The notes under the pieces are model-generated. The model was not told the DNA's origin and did not search any database. It saw only the letters and a list, made by a program, of their open reading frames with translations. DNA of 64,000 nucleotides, from assembly GCF_900185725.1 (NCBI RefSeq), contig NZ_FYAU01000024.1, positions 124,001 through 188,000 of the forward strand. The letters run 5' to 3'. Positions 56,101 to 64,000 of the stretch are shown piece by piece. The stretch comes from Stappia sp. TSB10P1A (GTDB lineage: Bacteria; Pseudomonadota; Alphaproteobacteria; Rhizobiales; Stappiaceae). The first letter of the stretch is position 1, and every line of letters starts with the position of its first letter. The translations under genes and the position numbers were made by a program.

Positions 56101-57225
56101 TCAACCACACAAGCTCGCCCCAAGCCGGCGGATCATCGCGCTGGCGCCCTGCAACTCGTCCCGCGTCAGATATTCCTCCGGCTTGTGCGCACGCGCGATA
56201 GTGCCCGGGCCACAGATCACCGCCGGTATGCCGGCTGCCTGAAACAATCCGGCCTCGGTGCCGTAGCTGACCGCCCCCAACGGAGCCTGTCCCGCAAGCC
56301 GCGCGATCAGTCCGGCCAGCGGGTGATCGGGTGGCAGGGCAAGGGCGGGATAGGCTGACAGCGTCTCCACCTCAACCCCCGCGGCCTCGGCTGCGGCGGT
56401 CACCGGTGCCAGCAGCCCGGCAGGATCCACTCCCGCGATCGCCCTGGCTTCCAGCTCGGCCACGGCCGTATCGGGAATGACGTTCACCGCCAGTCCGCCG
56501 GCGAGGGTACCGATCTGCAGGCTGGACCAGGGTGGCTCGAAGCGCGGATCCTGTGGTCCGCTCTGCAGTGCCGCCGCCTGCCGCACCGCCGCGTCCAGCA
56601 CCGGAACCAACGCGTGGATCGCGTTGATCCCCTGATCCGGGCGGGAGGAATGCCCGGCCACGCCCTCCGCGCTCAACCGGATCGCGGCCTTGCCCTTGTG
56701 GGCCAGAACGGGTGTCAGGTCGGACGGCTCCCCGATGATTGCCCCTGCGGGCGGTGCGCAAAGTCCCGGCATCGCCGCCAGAAGATGCGGCACACCGCGA
56801 CAGCCGATCTCCTCGTCATAGGACAGCGCCAGATGGATGGGAGCGGTCAACGGCAGATCGACGAGATCGGGCACCATGGCAAGGGCGGCTGCGACAAAGC
56901 CCTTCATGTCGCAAGCCCCCCGCCCGATCAGCCGCTCTCCATCTGCACGCAGGACGAAGGGGTCTGCCTGCCAACCCGGTTCGCTGGCCGGCACCACATC
57001 GAGATGCCCGGACAGGACATAGCCCGGTCGATCTGGTGGGCCGATGGTCGCGAACAGGTTCGCCCGGTCGCCTTCGGGGCCGGGAAGGACGTGGCAGACC
57101 ACGCCCTGCGCGCCCAGCCAATCCCGGATGAACCCGACGATTTGACCGTTCGGACGGCCCGCCACGCTCGGGAACGCGACCAGACGGGCCAGCATGTCTT
57201 CGGCTGACATTGCCTCCTTTGCCAT
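56101..57225 (-). CDS. Acetylornithine deacetylase-like M20 peptidase (ArgE/DapE family)
   Basis: A 374-residue metal-dependent deacetylase. Motifs: SGHLDVVPAS (His and Asp metal ligands), GRGACDMKGFVAAAL, LALSYDEEIGCRG with the catalytic Glu, and YGTEAGLFQAAGIPAVICGPG at the C-terminus. It removes an N-acetyl or similar group from an amino acid such as N-acetylornithine. Its neighbours (GNAT, aminotransferase) suggest catabolism of an acylated amine or amino acid rather than arginine synthesis. The start may be 57225 or the ATG at 57210, which has AAAGGAGG very close. Confidence 0.9.
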   Translation of the reverse strand: MAKEAMSAEDMLARLVAFPSVAGRPNGQIVGFIRDWLGAQGVVCHVLPGPEGDRANLFATIGPPDRPGYVLSGHLDVVPASEPGWQADPFVLRADGERLIGRGACDMKGFVAAALAMVPDLVDLPLTAPIHLALSYDEEIGCRGVPHLLAAMPGLCAPPAGAIIGEPSDLTPVLAHKGKAAIRLSAEGVAGHSSRPDQGINAIHALVPVLDAAVRQAAALQSGPQDPRFEPPWSSLQIGTLAGGLAVNVIPDTAVAELEARAIAGVDPAGLLAPVTAAAEAAGVEVETLSAYPALALPPDHPLAGLIARLAGQAPLGAVSYGTEAGLFQAAGIPAVICGPGTIARAHKPEEYLTRDELQGASAMIRRLGASLCG

Positions 57226-57233
57226 CTGTGCCG

Positions 57234-57605
57234 TCACTCTTCGATGAAAACATAGATCTTGCGGACCGTCTCGACCGTGCGCCAGCGTCCGACGAAGCCC
57301 GGCTTCATCACGAAACTGTCGCCGGCCCCGAAGGTCCAGGCCTCTCCATCGTCCGAGACGATCTCCACCCGCCCCTCGAGGATGTGACAGAACTCGAGCG
57401 TGTCGCCCTTGATCGAGCGCGTCTCGCCGGGCGTTGCCTGCCATATGCCGGTACGGACCTGTCCCCATCGGGCCGGCCCGGACAGCGCGCTGTCGAATTC
57501 CCAGGTGCTGAAGGCCGGAGCGCCGGCGATCAGCCGGTCCTCGGCCGGCACGCTCGTGCGCGGGGCAAAGCCGGGCATGGAGGCAATCGGAACGATGGTG
57601 GTCAT
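57234..57605 (-). CDS. Cupin domain protein
   Basis: A 123-residue cupin. The barrel motifs read KGDTLEFCHILEGRVEIVSDDGE and FGAGDSFVMKPGFVGRWRTVE; few metal-binding histidines are kept. It heads the unit cupin-ArgE-like-GNAT-aminotransferase-hydroxyacid dehydrogenase and is divergent from the HAD gene. Such cupins often act as small-molecule sensors or isomerases; function unproven. Confidence 0.85.
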   Translation of the reverse strand: MTTIVPIASMPGFAPRTSVPAEDRLIAGAPAFSTWEFDSALSGPARWGQVRTGIWQATPGETRSIKGDTLEFCHILEGRVEIVSDDGEAWTFGAGDSFVMKPGFVGRWRTVETVRKIYVFIEE

Positions 57606-57808
57606 GGTCTTTGGCTCCTGGCGCGATCTGACCGGGCAACTTTGCCCTGACCCCGGCCGCCATCGTCGCCGAATGCGCGGGCGTCACGGCAGGCTGTGCC
57701 GCTCTTCACCGAACAAACGCAATTTCCTGCGCTTGCACCGGCAAACGCGGCAAGGTCTGTCGCCAGAAACCGAGGATGCTGGGTCATCACACCTCATCGG
57801 AGACCATC

Positions 57809-58474
57809 ATGACCTTCCGTCCCAAGTTCGTCACCTTCGACTGCCATGGCACCATGATCTTCTTCAACATGGCTGGCGCCGCCCGCGACCACTTCCAGCA
57901 TCTGCTGTCGCCGGAGCAGATGGAGGCCTTCATCCGCGATTTCTCGGCCTATCGGCTGGACGAGGTGATGGGCCCCTGGAAGCCGTATGCCGACGTGGTT
58001 CACAACGCGGTGGAGCGGACCTGCAAGCGCCACGGGATCGCCTTCGACCCGGCGGTGGCTGTCGAGATCTACAACCGGGTCCCCACCTGGGGCCCGCATG
58101 CGGACGTGCCCGAGGGCCTCGCAAAGGTCGCCAAGGAGATCCCGCTGGTCGCGTTGACCAATTCGATGAATGCCCAGATCCCGCATAATATTGCCCGGCT
58201 GGGCGCGCCCATCACCCATGTCCTGACCGCAGAAAGCGCGGGAGCCTACAAGCCGCGGATGCAGGCTTTCGAATACATGTTCGACACCCTGGGCTGCGGA
58301 CCGCAGGACATCGTGCATGTCTCGTCCAGTTTCCGCTACGATCTGATGACCGCCCATGACCTCGGCATCACCAACAAGGTCTGGGTCAATCGCGGCCACG
58401 AACCCGCCAATCCCTATTACGGTTATACCGAGGTCCCCACCGTGTCGGCGCTTCCGGCCGCCCTGGGACTGTGA
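57809..58474 (+). CDS. HAD superfamily, haloacid dehalogenase type II-like
   Basis: A 221-residue HAD protein of the L-2-haloacid dehalogenase (type II) branch: nucleophile Asp11 in TFDCHGTM, the Ser/Thr motif LTNSMNAQ, Lys in SAGAYKPRMQAFEY and the late acidic loop HVSSSFRYDLMTAH. The canonical FDVYGT and SNGxP positions differ, so true dehalogenation of haloacids is not certain. GGAG lies before the ATG. The FAD oxidoreductase gene follows 13 bp later. Confidence 0.85.
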   Translation: MTFRPKFVTFDCHGTMIFFNMAGAARDHFQHLLSPEQMEAFIRDFSAYRLDEVMGPWKPYADVVHNAVERTCKRHGIAFDPAVAVEIYNRVPTWGPHADVPEGLAKVAKEIPLVALTNSMNAQIPHNIARLGAPITHVLTAESAGAYKPRMQAFEYMFDTLGCGPQDIVHVSSSFRYDLMTAHDLGITNKVWVNRGHEPANPYYGYTEVPTVSALPAALGL

Positions 58475-58487
58475 AGCGAGGGTGGCG

Positions 58488-59777
58488 ATGAGATACCTGT
58501 CCTACTGGCACGATACGGCCCCCGCCTTTGCCGGCGGGCAGACAGGTCCCGTCGACGGCCGCTTTGACGTGGCCGTGATCGGCGCCGGTTTCACCGGACT
58601 GAACGCGGCCCGCAAGCTGGCGCGCGCGGGGGCGAGGGTCGCTGTCCTGGACGCGGGGCCCGTCGGTGCCGGCGGGTCGGGACGCAACGGCGGGCATCTG
58701 AACAATGGCATCGCCCATGGCTATGCCGATGCCAAGGCGCATCTGGGCCCGGACCGTGCCCGCGCCTTGTACCGCGCCTATGACCGCTCGATCGACATGA
58801 TCGAGGACCTCATCGCCGAGGAGGGCATCGCCTGCGATTTCCGCCGGGCGGGCAAGCTGAAACTGGCCTCGAAGCCCTCGCATGTGGCGGCCTTGCGCAC
58901 GAATTACGATCTGGTCTCGCGTGAAGTCGATCCCGAGACCCGCTGGCTGGACCGGGCGGATCTGGCCGGCGAAATCGGCTCCGACGCGTTCCACGGCGCC
59001 GCATTGTTCGAGAAATCGGCCATGATGCACATGGGGCGTTACCTGACCGGTCTTGCCGAGGCCTCGGTTCGACACGGTGCAACCATCTGGGAAACCGCAC
59101 CGGTGACCGGTCGCGACCGGACGCGCGATGGCTGGGAACTGGTCACGCCGCGCGGGCGGCTTCAGGCCACCACCGTCATCGCGGCGACCGGCGCCTATTC
59201 CGCCCACGTGCCACAGGCCCCGCTGGGATATTTCCGCCGGCGTATCATCTCGATGGGCTCGTTCCTCATCGCCACCCGCCCTCTCACCAGCGAGGAGGTC
59301 GCGGCAACGATGCCGGGCAACCGCACTTGCGTCACCTCGATGAACATCGGCAACTATTTCCGCCTTTCGCCGGACAACCGCCTGATCTTCGGCGGCCGCG
59401 CCCGTTTCTCGGCGGTTTCGGACCAGCGCTCGGACGCCAAGTCCGGCAAGATGCTGCGCCAGGCAATGGCGCAGATCTTCCCGCAGCTTGCCGATGTCGA
59501 AATCGACTATTGCTGGGGGGGACTGGTCGGCATGACCAAGGACCGCTTCCCCCGGGCGGGCGAAGCAGACGGCATGCTCTATGCTATGGGCTATTCCGGT
59601 CACGGCGCCCAGCTTTCCACGCTTCTGGGGCAGGTGCTGGCCGATCTGGCCATGGGGCGCAAGGACACCAATCCGCTCGACGGGCTGAACTGGCCGCCCG
59701 TTCCGGCTCTTGACGGCAAGCCTTGGTTCCTGCCCCTGGCGGGGCTGTGGTTCAAGGTGAAGGACCGCCTGTCCTGA
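58488..59777 (+). CDS. FAD-dependent oxidoreductase (DAO/PuuB family, copy 2)
   Basis: A 429-residue flavoprotein with the dinucleotide fold VIGAGFTGLNAARKLARAG and VLDAGPVGAGGSGRNGGHLNNG, the arrangement of gamma-glutamylputrescine oxidase and related amine oxidases. The C-terminus has YCWGGLVGMTKDRFPRAG and AMGYSGHGAQLSTLLG. Transcribed with the HAD gene, 13 bp apart. Its stop lies only 3 bp from the stop of the convergent GNAT gene. Confidence 0.88.
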   Translation: MRYLSYWHDTAPAFAGGQTGPVDGRFDVAVIGAGFTGLNAARKLARAGARVAVLDAGPVGAGGSGRNGGHLNNGIAHGYADAKAHLGPDRARALYRAYDRSIDMIEDLIAEEGIACDFRRAGKLKLASKPSHVAALRTNYDLVSREVDPETRWLDRADLAGEIGSDAFHGAALFEKSAMMHMGRYLTGLAEASVRHGATIWETAPVTGRDRTRDGWELVTPRGRLQATTVIAATGAYSAHVPQAPLGYFRRRIISMGSFLIATRPLTSEEVAATMPGNRTCVTSMNIGNYFRLSPDNRLIFGGRARFSAVSDQRSDAKSGKMLRQAMAQIFPQLADVEIDYCWGGLVGMTKDRFPRAGEADGMLYAMGYSGHGAQLSTLLGQVLADLAMGRKDTNPLDGLNWPPVPALDGKPWFLPLAGLWFKVKDRLS

Positions 59778-59780
59778 CGC

Positions 59781-60731
59781 TCAGCCCAGCGAATGGGCGG
59801 CGAGGCCGAAGGTCACGGCACCCTCGCTCGCCCGGCGTTGCGGACCGATGCGCATCTCGGTGACCGTGTCGAACAGCGCCATCCCGGACGCCGTCAGAAA
59901 GCTGCTCAAGGCGGGCCCCGGTGCCGGGACGTCCATCCGCACGAATGTGCCCTCTGCCTTGGCGATCAGGGGAGCGACGATCTGCAGTGCCATCTGCTCG
60001 GTCTCGGCGACCACCGGGCCGATCACCTGCCCCTTGCCGAAGCGGCGCATCAGGGCAAAGCCGCAGGCCTTGCCCGCGCGGGTGGCGATCACGCCGCTGG
60101 AGAGGTCGAGCAAGGCGTCGAGCATCCCGCCGCGATCGGCCCCAAAGGCGTGGGCGTCGAGCGCCTTGATCGCCTCGCTGTCAGCTTGCGACACCGCCGC
60201 CAACGCGATGCCCGAGACCGGGTCCGGCGATGAAACCGGTCGGACGATGCCCTGGTGCTGCCGGATCGGCCCGACCGGAATGAACCCGGCGCTTTCGTAG
60301 AGCCGATAACCGGAGCGCGTTGCACTGAGCCGCAGGTCGCGCGTCCCGCAGTCGCGCATGATCCGCCGCAACAGCCAGCGTCCCGCCCCCTGCGCCTGCA
60401 GACGCGGCGGCGTCACCATCATGCCGAGCATGGCAAAATCGTCGCCCATCGAGAAATACATGGCGGAACCGAGCGGGCGGCCGATTTCATCCAGGGCGAT
60501 GTAGCCGTGACCCAGAGAGATGAACAGATCGAGGTCGTCGTTGCGGTGCGGCCAGAACACGCTGACCGTCAGCTCATACAGGAGATCCCGCTGCTGCGGG
60601 GTCACGGGAACGATCTTGGCGGAATAGGCATCGACCCGCAGCGTCGCGTCCAGATCGTCTCTCGCGTCGCCGCCAGCCGAATGCGCACCGCGCGGAGGCT
60701 CTGCAACTCGATCTCCAATGTCCTGGTTCAT
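59781..60731 (-). CDS. GNAT family acetyltransferase, copy 2
   Basis: A 316-residue two-domain GNAT protein paralogous to 55135-55965, with MMVTPPRLQAQGAGRWLLRR for acetyl-CoA binding, GYRLYESAGFIPVGPIRQHQG, and the second-domain FGKGQVIGPVVA. It has about 35 extra residues at its N-terminus. GGAGGGGAG precedes the ATG. It is probably the last gene of the unit that includes the dehydratase and the ornithine-cyclodeaminase-like gene. Confidence 0.8.
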   Translation of the reverse strand: MNQDIGDRVAEPPRGAHSAGGDARDDLDATLRVDAYSAKIVPVTPQQRDLLYELTVSVFWPHRNDDLDLFISLGHGYIALDEIGRPLGSAMYFSMGDDFAMLGMMVTPPRLQAQGAGRWLLRRIMRDCGTRDLRLSATRSGYRLYESAGFIPVGPIRQHQGIVRPVSSPDPVSGIALAAVSQADSEAIKALDAHAFGADRGGMLDALLDLSSGVIATRAGKACGFALMRRFGKGQVIGPVVAETEQMALQIVAPLIAKAEGTFVRMDVPAPGPALSSFLTASGMALFDTVTEMRIGPQRRASEGAVTFGLAAHSLG

Positions 60732-60820
60732 CCGCAACTCCCCTCCGAAGCCGCCAGGTGAACCGTCAGCGACATGGCGGTCGGAACCGACCTCTCCCTC
60801 TATATAGGGCAAATCGGCCA

Positions 60821-60861
60821 ACAGATTCTTCCGTTTCGGACAAGGCAACGGAAGAATCTGT
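60821..60861. repeat. Perfect 15-bp inverted repeat between dehydratase and GNAT genes
   Basis: Arms ACAGATTCTTCCGTT (60821-60835) and AACGGAAGAATCTGT (60847-60861), loop 11 nt. There is no T-run on either side, so it could be a regulator site, an attenuation structure or a mobile repeat. Confidence 0.8.
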
Positions 60862-60961
60862 CGCAGCGGGAGGTGTTGCTGCGGTCATAGGGAAGCCACC
60901 CGGCAGGCGGCCCGGCCCCATCACCAGCTCATCCCCTTGCAGGTGCCATCCTGCGACCCCG

Positions 60962-61948
60962 CTAATCTTCCAGGGCCTGTTCGGCCGCTCCGTAGACTTC
61001 GGCGAGATCGCGCAAATCCCAGTTGCCGCCGGTGAGCACGACACAGACCTTCTCGTCGGACCTCACCGTAAGCGATCCCGCCAGCAGGGCGCCGATCCCG
61101 ATCGCGGCCGCCGGTTCCGCGATCAGTTTCGCATCCCTCGCCAGAGCACGCATGCCCGCGACGATATGCTCATCCTCGACCAGAACGATCTCATCGACGT
61201 ATTTCTCGATGATCGGAAACGGGTTCTGGCCTGGCACGCTGATCCTCAACCCATCGGCGATGGTGTCTTTCAGCGGCAGCGACGTGCGCTCCTTGTTGAG
61301 CCGGCTGCGATGATATTTCGGTGTCAGGGACGGTTCCGCGCCGATGACGCGGACGGAAGGGTTCGTTTCCTTGATTGCGGTAGCGATTCCCGAGATCAGG
61401 CCTCCGCCGCCCAGCGGCACAACAACCGTGTCCACATCTTCCAGATCTTCGAGGATTTCGCAGCCGATCGTCCCCTGACCGGCCATCACCAGCGGATCTT
61501 CAAAGCCGTGAACGACCGCATAGCCGTTCTGTTCGGCGATCTCGTAGACCTTCTTCCACCTGGCGGCATTGTCACCGTCGAAAAGAATGACCTCCGCGCC
61601 CAAAGCCCTGGTGTTGGCAATCTTGATCCTTGGCGTGGTCACCGGAAGCACCAGCACCACTTTCACGCCCAGCATCCGCGCTGCGTAGGACAGGCCTTGC
61701 GCGTGATTTCCCGAGGAGGACGATATCAGGCCGTTGGCAATCTCTTCCCGCGACAGCGACAAGGTCTTGTTCAGGGCGCCGCGGATCTTGAAGGCGCCGG
61801 TGATCTGGAGTGTTTCGGGCTTCAGGTACACCTGACACCCGGCCGCGCTCTCGATCCTGTCGGCCCGCAACAATGGCGTATGGCGGATATGGGGCTTCAG
61901 CCGTTCGCGGGCCTCGAGAATATCCTCAATGGTCGGATGGTTGTGCAT
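60962..61948 (-). CDS. Threonine/serine dehydratase-like PLP enzyme (paired with OCD-family gene)
   Basis: A 328-residue fold-type II PLP enzyme with Lys54 in [25 protein letters not shown] and the phosphate loop GGGGLISGI. The pair dehydratase/ornithine-cyclodeaminase-like resembles EutB/EutC of ectoine loci, but sequence alone does not identify EutB. The gene start lies 23 bp inside the 3' end of the OCD gene, so translation is coupled. Candidates: serine/threonine or hydroxyaspartate deaminase, 2,3-diaminopropionate ammonia-lyase-like. Confidence 0.85.
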   Translation of the reverse strand: MHNHPTIEDILEARERLKPHIRHTPLLRADRIESAAGCQVYLKPETLQITGAFKIRGALNKTLSLSREEIANGLISSSSGNHAQGLSYAARMLGVKVVLVLPVTTPRIKIANTRALGAEVILFDGDNAARWKKVYEIAEQNGYAVVHGFEDPLVMAGQGTIGCEILEDLEDVDTVVVPLGGGGLISGIATAIKETNPSVRVIGAEPSLTPKYHRSRLNKERTSLPLKDTIADGLRISVPGQNPFPIIEKYVDEIVLVEDEHIVAGMRALARDAKLIAEPAAAIGIGALLAGSLTVRSDEKVCVVLTGGNWDLRDLAEVYGAAEQALED

Positions 61949-62972
61949 TGTCTTTGTCCTTCCCGTCCTTGAGACGCGGCCCCGGTTCGAGGAAATCGAA
62001 GGGCATCCCGAGGTTTCCCGCCAATGCGTTCCTGTAGATCGCTGCGGCGGTCGTGTTGTCCTGGATGGCCATTCCGGTGGAATCGAAGATGGTCACCTCC
62101 GCATCGCTTTCCCGGCCCGGCTTCCTCCCCAGCAAGATCTCCCCGATCTCGGCATGGATGTCGGATCGGGCAATGATACCCCGGTTCAACGGGTGCCATG
62201 TCTCGCCCTTCTCGACGCATTGCGACAGGGAATCGACAACCACCTTGGCATCCCGGAAAATCTCCGGATCCAGTTCCTGCTTGCCGCGCTGATCGGTTCC
62301 GATCGCAATGATATGCGTGCCGGGCCTGACCCAGTCGGCTTCGACCACCGGCCCGCTCCCGCGGGTCGTGGTGATCAGGATGTCGGCCTTCTCGACGGCG
62401 TCGCGAGCGGATTGCTCCGGCATCACCGGGATGCCGAACTCCCGTTCGATATCCGCCTTGAAGGCGGCCAGCGCGTCCGGGCTGCGATTCGCGGCATGGA
62501 CCGCCTCGATCTTCATGACTTCGCTGATCGCCCGGATCTGCATCCGCGCCTGGTTGCCCGTCCCGATCGAGGCGAGGCGGCGGGCATCCTTCCGCGCAAG
62601 CAGCTTGACCGAAACCGCCCCCGCCGCCCCGGTCCTGAGACCGGTGATCAAGCTGCCGTCCATGATGCAGATCAGCGCACAGCTTCTGGCATCGAACAGC
62701 AGGATCGTGCCCATGCCGTTGGGCACGCCGTAGAGGGCGGGATTTTCGGTGAACCCGCCCGACGAGGCCTTCATCGAGATCAGTTTGCCGGCCTTGTGAT
62801 AGCCGATCTTGAAGTCGATCTCGCCGTGGGGCGGCAGGTGTATGCCCGTGTAGCCTGGTTGCTCCACCAGACCGCTGTTGAAGGCCCTGTAGGCCTCCTC
62901 AACTGCGTCAATGACATCCTTTGTGGAAATCAGCCTTCTGACTTCATCTTTCTTCAGAAGAAGCGTTTTCAT
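61926..62972 (-). CDS. Ornithine cyclodeaminase/mu-crystallin family protein
   Basis: A 348-residue NAD(P)-dependent enzyme of the OCD/mu-crystallin family. Motifs: [20 protein letters not shown] with the substrate-binding Lys, [34 protein letters not shown] for the cofactor and [19 protein letters not shown] near the end. Family members are ornithine cyclodeaminase, alanine dehydrogenase, ketimine or iminosuccinate reductases. Paired with the PLP dehydratase, it may reduce an imine made by that enzyme. Confidence 0.88.
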   Translation of the reverse strand: MKTLLLKKDEVRRLISTKDVIDAVEEAYRAFNSGLVEQPGYTGIHLPPHGEIDFKIGYHKAGKLISMKASSGGFTENPALYGVPNGMGTILLFDARSCALICIMDGSLITGLRTGAAGAVSVKLLARKDARRLASIGTGNQARMQIRAISEVMKIEAVHAANRSPDALAAFKADIEREFGIPVMPEQSARDAVEKADILITTTRGSGPVVEADWVRPGTHIIAIGTDQRGKQELDPEIFRDAKVVVDSLSQCVEKGETWHPLNRGIIARSDIHAEIGEILLGRKPGRESDAEVTIFDSTGMAIQDNTTAAAIYRNALAGNLGMPFDFLEPGPRLKDGKDKDNAQPSDH

Positions 62973-63057
62973 TGCAGACACCTTGTTCCGGAGCGCGAGA
63001 ACGGCTGCGCCGGCACTCTGGAGCCGAAGGCGCTCGCATTCTTGAAAGGACGGGCCG

Positions 63058-64000
63058 TTATCGGTGCGCACGCCACATCGCAAGTCGATCCTGCAGGGCG
63101 TAACCGCGGATGATCGCGGGCATGAACCATGGATTGCCCCGGTAGAACGGCACGGCGGCAGGCGGCCGGAAGTCGAAAGCGGTGCGAGCCTCCGCCTCTC
63201 GCCCCAGCAGCCTGTGGGCCGCCCGCATCCCCAGCCAGGGTGCCCAGACGACGCCAGACCCGCAAAACCCGGTGGCGTAGACGACGCCGTCGCGCTCGAA
63301 CAGGCGGGGCAGCATGTCGCGGTTCATCGCCACATTGCCGAACCAGCTATGCGTCAGGCGGACTCCCTCCAGTTCGGGGAAGAGCTCCACCAACCCGGCA
63401 CGCAGGCGCAGCGTCGGCGCAGCCGGGTCGCCGACGCGCGAACTGTCGCGCCCGCCCAGCAGGATACGCCTGCCATCGGGAGAAGGCCGGTAATAAAAGC
63501 CCAGTTGCCTGTTCTCTCCCATCATCATCCGGCGCGGCATCAAATGCGCCATCACGGCGGGCGGCAGCTCCTCGGTGGCGATCATCCGGCTGCGCACCGG
63601 AACCAGGCGCCGTCGCAGGTAGGGCGCCGCTCCGTCCGTATAGCCGTTGGTGCAGACAAGAACCTGCCCCGCCTCGACGGTCCCGGCTGCGGTTGCGATG
63701 CGGAACACCCGGCCGTCCCGCTCCATCGCCGTCACCGGCGTGTGCGCATGAACGACCACGCCCGCAGCCAGCGCGATGCGCAGGAGTTCGGCATGAAACT
63801 TGGCCGGGTGAAGGCCGCCGATATCCATGCGGACCGTGCCCCCGCGATAGAACCCGGTACCGATGTAGTCCCGCTGGTCCGCATACGGCACGGCATAGGA
63901 TTCGATACCTAGCCTTTTCGCCAGCGCCTCGGCACCGCGGGCCATCTCGTCGTACTGGTCAAACCCCAGCGCGCCCTTGAACAGACCGGTCAGCGCGAAA
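63058..64000 (-). CDS. FAD-dependent oxidoreductase (DAO/PuuB family, copy 3, partial)
   Basis: The reading frame is open to the window end: codons continue upstream of the Met at 63945 without a stop, so the N-terminal FAD-binding part lies beyond position 64000. The visible 314 residues contain [38 protein letters not shown], and the C-terminal [23 protein letters not shown] that closes the flavin site. It belongs to the same family as copies 1 and 2. It lies 85 bp upstream of the OCD gene. Confidence 0.88.
   Translation of the reverse strand, partial: FALTGLFKGALGFDQYDEMARGAEALAKRLGIESYAVPYADQRDYIGTGFYRGGTVRMDIGGLHPAKFHAELLRIALAAGVVVHAHTPVTAMERDGRVFRIATAAGTVEAGQVLVCTNGYTDGAAPYLRRRLVPVRSRMIATEELPPAVMAHLMPRRMMMGENRQLGFYYRPSPDGRRILLGGRDSSRVGDPAAPTLRLRAGLVELFPELEGVRLTHSWFGNVAMNRDMLPRLFERDGVVYATGFCGSGVVWAPWLGMRAAHRLLGREAEARTAFDFRPPAAVPFYRGNPWFMPAIIRGYALQDRLAMWRAHR

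Noticed and set aside
60962-62972. Assignment of the dehydratase/OCD pair as EutB/EutC or as the beta-hydroxyaspartate cycle enzymes BhcB/BhcD
   Set aside because: Only family membership and pairing support it; the aldolase and aminotransferase of the BHA cycle and the ectoine hydrolase are not adjacent, so no symbol was given.

Overview
The window is about 64 kb of GC-rich DNA from an alphaproteobacterium, most likely a member of the Hyphomicrobiales (Rhizobiales). The evidence is the arrangement tsaD/gpsA divergent from hemC-hemD-mitofilin-like-hemY, the cnoX-lonS-trm112 run next to leuB, a solitary TadG/von Willebrand-type protein, and the general composition. The genus cannot be read directly; a Stappiaceae-like organism is only a guess.

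Layout. (1) 0.5-4.7 kb: leuC with its terminator, an HNH endonuclease, a TadG-like protein and tRNA-Thr(CGT). (2) 5.2-26.4 kb: an aromatic-compound catabolism cluster, almost all on the minus strand. It holds a TfdB-type phenol hydroxylase, maleylacetate reductase, a divergent LysR regulator, a small tautomerase-like protein, hydroxyquinol 1,2-dioxygenase, two complete branched-chain-type (Liv) ABC importers with two Tat-exported binding proteins, a two-component flavin hydroxylase, an alpha/beta hydrolase, a zinc alcohol dehydrogenase, a short-chain dehydrogenase, and a PcpA/MhqO-type extradiol dioxygenase overlapping a serine hydrolase. (3) 27.1-47.3 kb: tRNA-Gly(GCC) and core genes: prolyl-tRNA editing protein, cnoX, lonS, trm112, leuB, a PLP dehydratase, an M20 amidohydrolase, a methyltransferase, EVE and YciI proteins, gpsA, a NUDIX protein, tsaD, hemC, hemD, a mitofilin-like protein, hemY, acs, a DUF1761 protein and a hypothetical. 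(4) 47.5-64 kb: after two back-to-back palindromes, an amine/amino-acid catabolism region. It has three D-amino-acid-oxidase-fold enzymes (the last cut by the window end), two aldehyde dehydrogenases, an Lrp regulator, a class III aminotransferase, a 2-hydroxyacid dehydrogenase, two paralogous GNAT proteins, an ArgE-type deacetylase, a cupin, a HAD type II protein, a PLP dehydratase and an ornithine-cyclodeaminase-family protein.

The most interesting region is the 22-kb aromatic cluster. It is bounded by a 29-bp imperfect direct repeat (26/29 identical, 4979-5007 and 27142-27170) that contains the 3' end of a tRNA-Gly. The right copy belongs to the intact tRNA and the left copy is a bare fragment, which is the geometry left by tRNA-targeting integration. 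No integrase remains. Inside it, a 17-bp LysR-type box (AT-N11-AT core) recurs upstream of four gene blocks: the maleylacetate reductase/lysR divergence, liv set 1, the short-chain dehydrogenase/liv set 2 operon, and the extradiol dioxygenase operon. This suggests that one LysR protein controls the whole island. The lower pathway can be read with confidence: hydroxyquinol to maleylacetate to 3-oxoadipate. The growth substrate cannot; a hydroxylated or substituted phenol imported by the two ABC systems is the best inference.

The right-hand region looks like a nitrogen-compound pathway ending in semialdehyde oxidation (aminotransferase plus succinate-semialdehyde-type dehydrogenase). It resembles parts of putrescine and ectoine degradation but lacks the diagnostic genes of both, so its substrate is open.
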